Shown here in pieces: positions 50,046 to 63,400 of a DNA stretch of 64,000 nucleotides. The notes beneath the pieces were generated by a model that was given only the letters and a program-made list of their open reading frames with translations, ran no database searches and had not been told where the DNA came from. The translations under genes were made by a program, and so were the position numbers. The DNA is taken from assembly GCF_051014685.1 (NCBI RefSeq), contig NW_027479437.1, positions 60,182 to 124,181 of the forward strand, written 5' to 3'. Position 1 is the first letter of the stretch, and each line of letters begins with the position of its first letter. The DNA comes from Ptiloglossa arizonensis (lineage: Eukaryota > Arthropoda > Insecta > Hymenoptera > Colletidae).

Positions 50046-51795
50046 TTCTGTTGCATCTGAAAGTAGAATCTCGACCGATTACAACGCTATGCGCACTTTT
50101 CCCCTACGCTGTTCTAGTTACTCGTTTCTAGCATCAGAACTGCGAAAATTGTAAGTTTCTCAAGCGTTTCATATTTCCAAACTGCCATATCTCGCGAACG
50201 GATCGACCAATCCGCAAAATTTCTGTTGCATCTGAAAGTAGAAACTCGCCCGATTACAACGGTATGTGTAGTATTCCCCTAGGCCGTTCCAGCTATTCGT
50301 TTCGAGCATCAGAACTGCGAAAATTTTGAGTTTCTCAAGCGTTTCTTACATCCAAACTGCCATATCTCGCGAACGGATTGACCAATCCGCAAAATTTCTA
50401 TTGCATCTGAAAGTAGAGACTCGCCCGATTACAACGGTATACGTACGTCTCCGCTAGGCCGTTCTAGTCATTCGTTTCGAGCATCAGAACTGCGAAAATT
50501 TTGAGTTTCTCAAGTGTTTCTTATCTCCAAACTGCCATATCTCGCGAACGGATTGATCAATCCGAAAAATTTCTGTTGCATCTGAAAGTAGAAACTCGCC
50601 CGATTACAACGGTATGCGCACTTTTCCCCTAGGCGGTTCTAGTTATTCGTTTCGAGCATCAGAACTGCGAAAATTTTGAGTTTCTCAAGCGTTTCTTACT
50701 TCCAAACTGCCGCATCTCGCGAACGGATCGACCAATCCGCAAAATTTCTGTTGCATCTGAAAGTAGAAACTCGCCCGATTACAACGGTATGTGTAGTATT
50801 CCCCTAGGCCGTTCCAGCTATTCATTTCGAGCATCAGAACTGCGAAAATTTTGAGTTTCTCAAGCGTTTCTCATCTCCAAACTGCCATATCTTGCGAACG
50901 GATTGATCAATCCGCAAAATTTCTGTTGCATCTGAAAGTAGAAACTCGCCCGATTACAACGGTATGCGCACTTTTCCCCTAGGCGGTTCTAGTTATTCGT
51001 TTCGGGCATCAGAACTGCGAAAATTTTGAGTTTCTCAACCGTTTCTTACTTCCAAACAGCCGCATCTCGCGAACGGATCGACCAATCCGCAAAATTTCTG
51101 TTGCATCTGAAAGTAGAAACTCGCCCGATTACAACGGTATGCCCACTTTTCCCCTAGGCCATTCCAGTTATTCGTTTCGAGCATCAGAACTGCGAAAATT
51201 TTGAGTTTCTAAAGCGTTGCTTATCTCCAAACTGCCATATCTCGCGAACGGATTGACCGATCCGCAAAATTTCTGTTGCATCTGAAAGTAGACACTCGCC
51301 CGATTACAACGGTATGCGTACTTCTCCCCTAGGCCGTTCTAGTCATTCGTTTCGAGCATCAGAACTGCGAAAATTTTGAGTTTCTCAAGCCTTTCTTATC
51401 TCCAAACTGCCATATCTCGCGAACGGATTGATGAATCCGCAAAATTTCTGTTGCATCTGAAAGTAGAAACTCGCCCGATTACAACGGTATGCGCACTTTT
51501 CCCCTAGGCGGTTCTAGTTATACGTTTCGAGCATCAGAACTGCGAAAATTTTGAGTTTCTCAAGCGTTTCTTACCTCCAAACAGCCATATCTCGCGAACG
51601 GATTGACCAATCCGCAAAATTTCTGTTGCATCTGAATGTAGAAACTCGCCCGATTACAACGGTATGTGTAGTTTTCCCCTAGGCCGTTCTAGTTGTTCGT
51701 TTCAAGCATCTGAACTGCGCAAATTTTGAGTTTCTCAAGCGTTTCTTACGTTCAAACTGCCATATCTCGCGAACGGATTGACCGATCCGCAAAAT
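50046..51795 (+). repeat. HOR-A variant with an A5/A6 hybrid, 10 monomers
   Basis: It runs A1-A4, a hybrid, A7-A9, A14, A15, for 1,750 bp. The hybrid monomer (50,746-50,920) starts as A5 (GTGTAGTATT, CCAGCTATTC) and ends as A6 (CTCATCTCC, ATCTTGCGAAC, GATTGATC). This is what a one-monomer deletion by unequal exchange would leave. A7 keeps the full A4T4 tract. Confidence 0.9.
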
Positions 51796-53999
51796 TTCTG
51801 TTGCATCTGAAAGTAGAATGTCGACCGATTACAACGCTATGCGCACTTTTCCCCTACGCTGTTCTAGTTACTCGTTTCTAGCATCAGAACTGCGAAAATT
51901 GTAAGTTTCTCAAGCGTTTCTTATTTCCAAACTGCCATATCTCGCGAACGGATCGACCAATACGCAAAATTTCTGTTGCATCTGAAAGTAGAAACTCGCC
52001 CGATTACAACGGTATGTGTAGTATTCCCCTAGGCCGTTCCAGCTATTCGTTTCGAGCATCAGAACTGCGAAAATTTTGAGTTTCTCAAGCGTTTCTTACA
52101 TCCAAACTGCCATATCTCGCGAACGGATTGACCAATCCGCAAAATTTCTATTGCATCTGAAAGTAGAGACTCGCCCGATTACAACGGTATACGTACGTCT
52201 CCCCTAGGCCGTTCTAGTCATTCGTTTCGAGCATCAGAACTGCGAAAATTTTGAGTTTCTCAAGTGTTTCTTATCTCCAAACTGCCATATCTCGCGAACG
52301 GATTGATCAATCCGAAAAATTTCTGTTGCATCTGAAAGTAGAAACTCGCCCGATTACAACGGTATGCGCACTTTTCCCCTAGGCGGTTCTAGTTATTCGT
52401 TTCGAGCATCAGAACTGCGAAAATTTTGAGTTTCTCAAGCGTTTCTTACTTCCAAACTGCCGCATCTCGCGAACGGATCGACCAATCCGCAAAATTTCTG
52501 TTGCATCTGAAAGTAGAAACTCGCCCGATTACAACGGTATGTGTAGTATTCCCCTAGGCCGTTCCAGCTATTCGTTTCGAGCATCAGAACTGCGAAAATT
52601 TTGAGTTTCTCAAGCGTTTCTTACATCCAAACTGCCATATCTCGCGAACGGATTGACCGATCCGCAAAATTTCTGTTGCATCTGAAAGTAGACACTCGCC
52701 CGATTACAACGGTATACGTACTTCTCCCCTAGGCCGTTCTAGTCATTCGTTTCGAGCATCAGAACTGCGAAAATTTTGAGTTTCTCAAGCGTATCTCATC
52801 TCCAAACTGCCATATCTTGCGAACGGATTGATCAATCCGCAAAATTTCTGTTGCATCTGAAAGTAGAAACTCGCCCGATTACAACGGTATGCGCACTTTT
52901 CCCCTAGGCGGTTCTAGTTATTCGTTTCGGGCATCAGAACTGCGAAAATTTGAGTTTCTCAACCGTTTCTTACTTCCAAACAGCCGCATCTCGCGAACGG
53001 ATCGACCAATCCGCAAAATTTCTGTTGCATCTGAAAGTAGAAACTCGCCCGATTACAACGGTATGCCCACTTTTCCCCTAGGCCATTCCAGTTATTCGTT
53101 TCGAGCATCAGAACTGCGAAAATTTTGAGTTTCTAAAGCGTTGCTTATCTCCAAACTGCCATATCTCGCGAACGGATTGACCGATCCGCAAAATTTCTGT
53201 TGCATCTGAAAGTAGACACTCGCCCGATTACAACGGTATGCGTACTTCTCCCCTAGGCCGTTCTAGTCATTCGTTTCCAGCATCAGAACTGCGAAAATTT
53301 TGAGTTTCTCAAGCCTTTCTTATCTCCAAACTGCCATATCTCGCGAACGGATTGATGAATCCGCAAAATTTCTGTTGCATCTGAAAGTAGAAACTCGCCC
53401 GATTACAAGGGTATGCGCACTTTTCCCCTAGGCGGTTCTAGTTATACGTTTCGAGCATCAGAACTGCGAAAATTTTGAGTTTCTCAAGCGTTTCTTACCT
53501 CCAAACAGCCATATCTCGCGAACGGATTGACCAATCCGCAAAATTTCTGTTGCATCTGAATGTAGAAACTCGCCCGATTACAACGGTATGTGTAGTTTTC
53601 CCCTAGGCCGTTCCAGTTATTCGTTTCGAGCATCAGGACTGCGAAAATTTCGAGTTTCTCTAGCGTTTCTTACATCCAAACTGCCATATCTCGCGAACGG
53701 ATTGACCGATCCGCAAAATTTCTGTTGCATCTGAAAGTAGACACTCGCCCGATTACAACGGTATGCGTACTTCTCCCCTAGGCCGTCCTAGTCATTCGTT
53801 CCGAGCATCAGAACTGCGAAAATTTTGAGTTTCTCAAGCGTTTCTCATCTCCAAACTGCCATATCTCGCGAACGGATTGATCAATCCGCAAAATTTCTGT
53901 TGCATCTGAAAGTAGAAACTCGCCCTATTACAACGGTATGCGCACTTTTCCCCTAGGCGGTTCTAGTTATTCGTTTCGAGCATCAGAACTGCGAAAATT
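51796..53999 (+). repeat. HOR-A copy 3, A1-A12 and a joining monomer
   Basis: It matches 1-2,100 at +51,795, including the A7 one-base deletion (T run 52,949-52,951). Differences noticed include CCAATACGC near 51,960, GCGTATCTC near 52,792 and GCCCTATTAC near 53,925. After A12 one GGCGG-type monomer leads directly into the B segment, where the left copy has about three more monomers. Confidence 0.9.
52846..53019 (+). repeat. 174-bp monomer (A7, HOR-A copy 3)
   Basis: It carries the same T deletion as at 1,154 and 3,778. Sharing it ties this copy to the left-hand HOR-A units rather than to the neighbouring 10-monomer versions. Confidence 0.94.
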
Positions 54000-54874
54000 T
54001 TGAGTTTCTCAAGCGTTTCTTATTTCCAAACTGCCATATCTCGCGAACGGTTCGACCAATCCGCAAAATTTCTGTTGCATCTGAAAGTAGAAACTCGCCC
54101 GATTACAACGGTATGTGTAGTTTTCCCCAAGGCCGTTCCAGTTATTCGTTTCGAGCATCAGAACTGCGAAAATTTCGAGTTTCTCAAGCGTTTCTTACAT
54201 CCAAACTGCCATATCTCGCGAACGGATCGACCAATCCGCAAAATTTCTGTTGCATCTGAAAGTAGAGACTCGCCCGATTACAACGGTATGTGTAGTTTTC
54301 CCCTAGGCCGTTCCAGTTATTCGTTTCGAGCATCAGAACTGCGAAAATTTCGAGTTTCTCAAGCGTTTCTTGCATCCAAACTGCCATATCTCGCGAACGG
54401 ATTGACCGATCCGCAAAATTTCTGTTGCATCTGAAAGTAGACATTCGCCCGATTACAAAGGTATGCCCACTTTTCCCCTAGGCCGTTCTAGTTATTCGTT
54501 TCAAGCATCAGAACTGCGCAAATTTTGAGTTTCTCAAGCGTTTCTTACCTTCAAACTGCCATATCTTGCGAACGGATTGACCGATCCGCAAAATTTCTGT
54601 TGCATCTGAAAGTAGACATTCGCCCGATTACAACGGTATGCCCACTTTTCCCCTAGGCCGTTCTAGTTATTCGTTTCAAGCATTAGAACTGCGCAAATTT
54701 TGAGTTTCTCAAGCGATTCTTACCTTCAAACTGCCATATCTCGCGAACAGAATGACCGATCCGCAAATTTTCTGTTGCATCTGAAAGTAGAATCTCGGCC
54801 GATTACAACACTATGCGCACTTTTCCCCTACGCCGTTCTAGTTACTCGTTTCTAGCATCAGAACTGCGAAAATT
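54000..54874 (+). repeat. B segment, right copy
   Basis: It matches 5,354-5,867 at +48,646, then holds one monomer more than the left copy (near 54,541-54,715, with ATATCTTGCG and GACATTCGCC). That extra monomer is also present at about 33,205 and 38,805, which suggests the left copy lost it. Confidence 0.85.
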
Positions 54875-57800
54875 TTGAGTTTCTCAAGCGTTTCTTATTT
54901 CCAAACTGCCATATCTCGCGAACGGATCGACCAATCCGCAAAATTTCTGTTGCATCTGAAAGTAGAAACTCGCCCGATTACAACGGTATGTGTAGTTTTC
55001 CCCAAGGCCGTTCCAGTTATTCGTTTCGAGCATCAGAACTGCGAAAATTTCGAGTTTCTCTAGCGTTTCTTACATCCAAACTGCCATATCTAGCGAACGG
55101 ATTGACCGATCCGCAAAATTTCTGTTGCATCTGAAAGTAGACACTCGCCCGATTACAACGGTATACGTACTTCTCCCCTAGGCCGTTCTAGTCATTCGTT
55201 TCGAGCATCAGAACTGCGAAAATTTTGAGTTTCTCAAGTGTTTCTTATCTCCAAACTGCCATATCTCGCGAACGGATTGATCAATCCGAAAAATTTCTGT
55301 TGCATCTGAAAGTAGAGACTCGCCCGATTATAACGGTATGCGCACTTTTCCCCTAGGCGGTTCTAGTTATTCGTTTCGAGCATCAGAACTGCGAAAATTT
55401 TGAGTTTCTCAAGCGTTTCTTACCTCCAAACTGCCATATCTCGCGAACGGTTTGACCAATCCGCAAAATTTCTGTTGCATCTGAAAGTAGAAACTCGCCC
55501 GATTACAACGGTAGGTGTAGTTTTCCCCTAGGCCGTTCTAGTTATTCGTTTCGAGCATCAGAACTGCGAAAATTTTGAGTTTCTCAAGCGTTTCTTACTT
55601 CCAAACTGCCGCATCTCGCGATCGGATCGACCAATCCGCAAAATTTCTGTTGCATCTGAAAGTAGAAACTCGCCCGATTACAACGGTATGTGTAGTTTTC
55701 CCCTAGGCCGTTCCAGCTATTCGTTTCGAGCATCAGAACTGCGAAAATTTTGAGTTTCTCAAGCGTCTCTTACCTTCAAACTGCCATATCTCGCGAACGG
55801 ATCGACCAATCCGCAAAATTTCTGTTGTATCTGAAAGTAGAAACTCGCCCGATTACAACGGTATGTGTAGTTTTCCCCATGGCCGTTCCAGTTATTCTTT
55901 TCGAGCATCAGAACTGCGAAAATTTCGATTTTCTCTAGCGTTTCTTACATCCAAACTGCCATATCTAGCGAACGGATTGACCGATCCGCAAAATTTCTGT
56001 TGCATCTGAAAGTAGACACTCGCCCGATTACAACGGTATACGTACTTCTCCCCTAGGCCGTTCTAGTCATTCGTTTCGAGCATCAGAACTGCGAAAATTT
56101 TGAGTTTCTCAAGTGCTTCTTATCTCCAAACTGCCATATCTCGCGAACGGATTGATCAATCCGAAAAATTTCTGTTGCATCTGAAAGTAGAAACTCGCCC
56201 GATTACAACGGTATGCGCACTTTTCCCCTAGGCGGTTCTAGTTATTCGTTTCGAGCATCAGAACTGCGAAAATTTTGAGTTTTTCAAGCGTTTCTTACCT
56301 CCAAACTGCCATATCTCGCGAACGGATTGACCAATCCGCAAAATTTCTGTTGCATCTGAAAGTAGAAACTCGCCCGATTACAACGGTAGGTGTAGTTTTC
56401 CCCTAGGCCGTTCTAGTTATTCGTTTCGAGCATCAGAACTGCGAAAATTTTGAGTTTCTCAAGCGTTTCTTACTTCCAAACTGCCGCATCCCGCGATCGG
56501 ATCGACCAATCCGCAAAATTTCTGTTCCATCTGAAAGTAGAAACTCGCCCGATTACAACGGTATGTGTAGTTTTCCCCTAGGCCGTTCCAGCTATTCGTT
56601 TCGAGCATCAGAACTGCGAAAATTTTGAGTTTCTCAAGCGTCTCTTACCTTCAAACTGCCATATCTCGCGAACGGATCGACCAATCCGCAAAATTTCTGT
56701 TGCATCTGAAAGTAGAAACTCGCCCGATTACAACGGTATGTGTAGTTTTCCCCATGGCCGTTCCAGTTATTCTTTTCGAGCATCAGAACTGCGAAAATTT
56801 CGATTTTCTCTAGCGTTTCTTACATCCAAACTGCCATATCTAGCGAACGGATTGACCGATCCGCAAAATTTCTGTTGCATCTGAAAGTAGACACTCGCCC
56901 GATTACAACGGTATACGTACTTCTCCCCTAGGCCGTTCTAGTCATTCGTTTCGAGCATCAGAACTGCGAAAATTTTGAGTTTCTCAAGCGTATCTTACTT
57001 CCAAACTGCCGCATCTCGCGAACGGATCGACCAATCCGCAAAATTTCTGTTGCATCTGAAAGTAGAAACGCGCCCGATTACAACGGTATGTGTAATTTTC
57101 CCCTAGGCCGTTCCAGCTATTCGTTTCGAGCATCAGAACTGCGAAAATTTTGAGTTTCTCAAGCGTTTCTTACATCCAAACTGCCATATCTCGCGAACGG
57201 ATTGACCAATCCGCAAAATTTCTGTTGCATCTGAAAGTAGAGACTCGCCCGATTACAACGGCATGCGCACTTTTCCCCTAGGCGGTCCTAGTTATTCGTT
57301 TCGAGCATCAGAACTGCGAAAATTTTGATTTTCTCAAGCGTTTCTTACCTCCAAACTGCCGCATCTCGCGAACGGATCGACCAATCCGCAAAATTTCTGT
57401 TGCATCTGAAAGTAGAAACGCGCCCGATTACAACGGTATGTGTAGTTTTCCCCTAGGCCGTTCTAGTTATTCGTTTCGAGCATCAGAACTGCGAAAATTT
57501 TGAGTTTCTCAAGCGTTTCTTACCACCAAACTGCCATATCTCGCGAACGGATTGACCAATCCGCAAAATTTCTGTTGCATCTGAAAGTAGAAACTCGCCC
57601 GATTACAACGGTATGTGTAGTTTTCCCCAAGGCCGTTCCAGTTATTCGTTTCGAGCATCAGAACTGCGAAAATTTCGAGTTTCTCTAGCGTTTCTTACAT
57701 CCAAACTGCCATATCTAGCGAACGGATTGACCGATCCGCAAAATTTCTGTTGCATCTGAAAGTAGACACTCGCCCGATTACAACGGTATACGTACTTCTC

Positions 57801-59249
57801 CCCTAGGCCGTTCTAGTCATTCGTTTCGAGCATCAGAACTGCGAAAATTTTGAGTTTCTCAAGTGTTTCTTATCTCCAAACTGCCATATCTCGCGAACGG
57901 ATTGATAAATCCGAAAAATTTCTGTTGCATCTGAAAGTAGAGACTCGCCCGATTATAACGGTATGCGCACTTTTCCCCTAGGCGGTTCTAGTTATTCGTT
58001 TCGAGCATCAGAACTGCGAAAATTTTGAGTTTCTCAAGCGTTTCTTACCTCCAAACTGCCATATCTCGCGAACGGTTTGACCAATCCAGAAAATTTCTGT
58101 TGCATCTGAAAGTAGAAACTCGCCCGATTACAACGGTAGGTGTAGTTTTCCCCTAGGCCGTTCTAGTTATTCGTTTCGAGCATCAGAACTGCGAAAATTT
58201 TGAGTTTCTCAAGCGTTTCTTACTTCCAAACTGCCGCATCTCGCGATCGGATCGACCAATCCGCAAAATTTCTGTTGCATCTGAAAGTAGAAACTCGCCC
58301 GATTACAACGGTATGTGTAGTTTTCCCCTAGGCCGTTCCAGCTATTCGTTTCGAGCATCAGAACTGCGAAAATTTTGAGTTTCTCAAGCGTCTCTTACCT
58401 TCAAACTGCCATATCTCGCGAACGGATCGACCAATCCGCAAAATTTCTGTTGCATCTGAAAGTAGAAACTCGCCCGATTACAACGGTATGTGTAGTTTTC
58501 CCCATGGCCGTTCCAGTTATTCTTTTCGAGCATCAGAACTGCGAAAATTTCGAGTTTCTCTAGCGTTTCTTACATCCAAACTGCCATATCTAGCGAACGG
58601 ATTGACCGATCCGCAAAATTTCTGTTGCATCTGAAAGTAGACACTCGCCCGATTACAACGGTATACGTACTTCTCCCCTAGGCCGTTCTAGTCATTCGTT
58701 TCGAGCATCAGAACTGCGAAAATTTTGAGTTTCTCAAGTGTTTCTTATCTCCAAACTGCCATATCTCGCGAACGGATTGATCAGTCCGAAAAATTTCTGT
58801 TGCATCTGAAAGTAGAAACTCGCCCGATTACAACGGTATGCGCACTTTTCCCCTAGGCGGTTCTAGTTATTCGTTTCGAGCATCAGAACTGCGAAAATTT
58901 TGAGTTTTTCAAGCGTTTCTTACCTCCAAACTGCCATATCTCGCGAACGGATTGACCAATCCGCAAAATTTCTGTTGCATCTGAAAGTAGAAACTCGCCC
59001 GATTACAACGGTAGGTGTAGTTTTCCCCTAGGCCGTTCTAGTTATTCGTTTCGAGCATCAGAACTGCGAAAATTTTGAGTTTCTCAAGCGTATCTTACTT
59101 CCAAACTGCCGCATCTCGCGAACGGATCGACCAATCCGCAAAATTTCTGTTGCATCTGAAAGTAGAAACGCGCCCGATTACAACGGTATGTGTAGTTTTC
59201 CCCTAGGCCGTTCCAGCTATTCGTTTCGAGCATCAGAACTGCGAAAATT
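54875..59249 (+). repeat. 5-monomer (875 bp) HOR, five copies
   Basis: Five units start at 54,875, 55,750, 56,625, 57,500 and 58,375. Each carries one TATCTAGCGAAC variant, at about 55,088, 55,963, 56,838, 57,713 and 58,588, exactly 875 bases apart. Alternate units differ (CCCCAAGG against CCCCATGG with TATTCTTTTCG), so the structure is partly a 10-monomer repeat. The left counterpart at 6.05-9.9 kb has only four units with one spacing changed to 1,225. Confidence 0.88.
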
Positions 59250-60449
59250 TTGAGTTTCTCAAGCGTTTCTTACATCCAAACTGCCATATCTCGCGAACGG
59301 ATTGACCAATCCGCAAAATTTCTGTTGCATCTGAAAGTAGAGACTCGCCCGATTACAACGGTATGCGCACTTTTCCCCTAGGCGGTCCTAGTTATTCGTT
59401 TCGAGCATCAGAACTGCGAAAATTTTGAGTTTCTCAAGCGTTTCTTACCTCCAAGCTGCCATATCTCGCGAACGGATTGACCAATCCGCAAAATTTCTGT
59501 TGCTTATGAAAGTAGAAACTCGCCCGATTACAACGGTATGCGAACTTTTCCCCTAGGCCGTTCTAGTCATTCGTTTCGAGCATCAGAACTGCGAAAATTC
59601 TGAGTTTCTCAAGCGTTTCTTACATCCAAACGGCCATATCTCGCGAACGGATTGACCAATCCGCAAAATTTCTGTTGAATTTGAAAGTAGAAACTCGCCC
59701 GATTACAACGGTATGCGCACTTTTCCCCTAGGCAGTTCTAGTTATTCGTTTCGAGCATCAGAACTGCGAAAATTTTGAGTTTCTCAAGCGTTTCTTACCT
59801 CCAAACTGCCATATCTCGCGAACGGATTGACCAATCCGCAAAATTTCTGTTGCATCTGAAAGTAGAAACTCGCCCGATTACAACGGTAGGTGTATTTCCC
59901 CCCTAGGCCGTTCTAGTTATTCGTTTCGAGCATCAGAACTCCGAAAATTTTGAGTTCCTCAAGCGTTTCTTACTTCCAAACAGCCGCATCTCGCTAACGG
60001 ATCGACCAATCCGCAAAATTTCTGTTGCTTCTGAATGTAGAAACTCGCCCGATTACAACGGTATGTGTAGTTTTCCCCTAGGCCGTTCCAGCTATTCGTT
60101 TCGAGCATCAGAACTGCGAAAATTTTGAGTTTCTCTAGCGTTTCTTACCTCCAAACTGCCATAACTCGCGAACGGATTGACCAATCCGCAAAATTTCTGT
60201 TGCATCTGAAAGTAGAAACTCGCCCGATTACAACGGTGTGTGTAGTTTTCCCCTAGGCCGTTCCAGTTATTCGTTTCGAGCATCAGAACTGCGAAAATTT
60301 TGAGTTTCTCAAGCGTATCTTACCTCCAAACTGCCATATCTCGCGAACGGATTGTCCAATCCGCAAAATTTCTGTTGCATCTGAAAGTAGAAACTCGCCC
60401 GATTATATCGGTATGCGCACTTTTCCCCTAGGCCGTTCTAGTTATTCGT
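59250..60449 (+). repeat. End of the right-hand homologous segment
   Basis: It matches 9,904-11,103 at +49,346, including CTCCAAGCTGCC, TTGCTTATGAAAG, AATTCTGAG, TTGAATTTGAAAG and ATAACTCGCG. The two parts separate just after ATCGGTATGCGCAC: the left reads CGTTGCGAGCGTCAG, the right CGTTTCAAGCATCAG. Confidence 0.87.
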
Positions 60450-63400
60450 TTCAAGCATCAGAACTGCGCAAATTTTGAGTTTCTCAAGCGTTTCTTACCT
60501 CCAAACTGCCATATCTCGCGAACGGATTGACCGATCCGCAAAATTTCTGTTGCATCTGAAAGTAGACACTCGCCCGATTACAACGGTATACGTACTTCTC
60601 CCCTAGGCCGTTCCAGCTATTCGTTTCGAGCATCAGAACTGCGAAAATTTTGAGTTTCTCAAGCGTTTCTTACCTCCAAACTTCCATATCTCGCGAACGG
60701 ATTGACCAATCCGCAAAATTTCTGTTGCATCTGAAAGTAGAGACTCGCCCGATTACAACGGTATGTGTTGTTTTCCCCTAGGCCGTTCCAGCTATTCGTT
60801 TCGAGCATCAGAACTGCGAAAATTTTGAGTTTCTCAAGCGTTTCTTACATCCAAACTGCCATATCTCGCGAACGGATTGACCAATCCGCAAAAATTTCTG
60901 TTGCATCTGAAAGTAGAAACGCGCCCGATTACAACAGTATGTGTAGTTTTCCCCTAGGCCGTTCTAGTCATTCGTTTCGAGCATCAGAACTGCGAAAATT
61001 TTGAGTTTCACAAGCGTTTCTTATCTCCAAACTGCCATATCTCGCGAACGGATTGTTCAATCCGCAAAATTTCTATTGCATCTGAAAGTAGAAACTCGCC
61101 CGATTACAACGGTATGCGCACTTTTCCCCTAGGCGGTTCTAGTTATTCGTTTCGAGCATCAGAACTGCGAAAATTTTGAGTTTCTCAAGCGTTTCTTACC
61201 TCCAAACTGCCATATCTCGCGAACGGATTGACCAATCCGCAAAATTTCTGTTGCATCTGAAAGTAGAAACTCGCCCGATTACAACGGTAGGTGTATTTTC
61301 CCCCTAGGCCGTTCTAGTGATTCGTTTCGAGCATCAGAACTGCGAAAATTTTGAGTTCCTGAAGCGTTTCTTACTTCCAAACTGCCGCATCTCGCGAACG
61401 GATCGTCCAATCCGCAAAATTTCTGTTGCATCTGAAAGTAGAAACTCGCCCGATTACAAAGGTACGCGCACTTTTCCCCTTGGCCGTTCTAGTTATTCGT
61501 TTCGAGCATCAGAACTGCGAAAATTTTGAGATTCTAAAGCGTTTCTTATCTCCAAACTGCCATGTCTCGCGAACGGATTGATCAATCCGCAAAATTTCTG
61601 TTGCTTGTGAAAGTAGAAACTCGCCCGATTACAACGGTATGCGTACTTCTCCCCTAGGCCGTTCTAGTCATTCGTTTCGAGCATCAGAACTGCGAAAATT
61701 TTGAGTTTCTCAAGCGTTTCTTATCTCCAAACTGCCATATCTCGCGAACGGATTGACCGATCCGCAAAATTTCTGTTGCATCTGAAAGTAGAAACTCGCC
61801 CGATTACAACGGTATGCGTACTTCTCCCCTAGGCCGTTCTAGTTATTCATTTCGCGCATCAGAACTGCGAAAATTTTGAGTTTCTCAAGGGTTTCTTACC
61901 TCCAAACTGCCATATCTCGCGAACGGATTGACCAATCCGCAAAATTTCTGTTGCTTCTGAAAGTAGAAACACGCCCGATTACAACGGTATGCGCACTTTT
62001 CCCCTAGGCCGTTCTAGTCATTCCTTTCGAGCATCAGAACTGCGAAAATTCTGAGTTTCTCAAGCGTTTCTTACATCCAAACGGCCATATCTCGCGAACG
62101 GATTGACCAATCCGCAAAATTTCTGTTGAATTTGAAAGTAGAAACTCGCCCGATTACAACGGTATGCGCACTTTTCCCCTAGGCCGTTCTAGTTATTCGT
62201 TTCAAGCATCAGAACTGCGCAAATTTTGAGTTTCTCAAGCGTTTCTTACCTCCAAACTGCCATATCTCGCGAACGGATTGTCCAATCCGCAAAATTTCTG
62301 TTGCATCTGAAAGTAGAAACTCGCCCGATTACAACGGTGTGTGTAGTTTTCCCCTAGGCCGTTCCAGTTATTCGTTTCGAGCATCAGAACTGCGAAAATT
62401 TTGAGTTTCTCAAGCGTTTCTTACCTCCAAACTGCCATATCTCGCGAACGGATTGTCCAATCCGCAAAATTTCTGTTGCATCTGAAAGTAGAAACTCGAC
62501 CGATTACAACGGTATGTGTAGTTTTCCCCAAGGCCGTTCCAGTTATTCGTTTCGAGCATCAGAACTGCGAAAATTTCGAGTTTCTCTAGCGTTTCTTACA
62601 TCCAAACTGCCATATCTCGCGAACGGATTGACCGATCCGCAAAATTTCTGTTGCATCTGAAAGTAGACACTCGCCCGATTACAACGGTATACGTACTTCT
62701 CCCCTAGGCCGTTCTAGTCATTCGTTTCGAGCATCAGAACTGCGAAAATTTTGAGTTTCACAAGCGTTTCTTATCTCCAAACTGCCATATCTCGCGAACG
62801 GATTGATCAATCCGCAAAATTTCTGTTGCATCTGAAAGTAGACACTCGCCCGATTACAACGGTATACGTACTTCTCCCCTAGGCCGTTCTAGTCATTCGT
62901 TTCGAGCATCAGAACTGCGAAAATTTTGAGTTTCTCAAGCGTTTCTTACCTCCAAACTGCCATATCTCGAGAACGGATTCACCAATCCGCAAAATTTCTG
63001 TTGCATCTGAAAGTAGAAACTCGCCCGATTACAACGGTAGGTGTATTTCCCCCCTAGGCCGTTCTAGTTATTCGTTTCGAGCATCAGAACTGCGAAAATT
63101 TTGAGTTTCTCAAGCGTTTCTTACCTCCAAACTGCCATATCTCGCGAACGGATTGACCAATCCGCAAAATGTCTGTTGCATCTGAAAGTAGAGACTCGCC
63201 CGATTACAACGGTGTGTGTAGTTTTCCCCTAGGCCGTTCCAGTTATTCGTTTCGAGCATCAGAACTGCGAAAATTTTGAGTTTCTCAAGCGTTTCTTACC
63301 TCCAAACTCCCATATCTCGCGAACGGATTGTCCAATCCGCAAAATTTCTGTTGCATCTGAAAGTAGAAACTCGCCCGATTACAACGGTGTGTGTAGTTTT

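Noticed and set aside
54875..55063. 62-76-codon open frames starting Met-Ser-Phe-Ser-Ser, many copies
   Set aside because: The start is the ATTTTGAGTTTCTCAAGCG part of the monomer read from an alternative start codon. They recur with the repeat unit and end at the next frame shift, because 175 is not divisible by 3.
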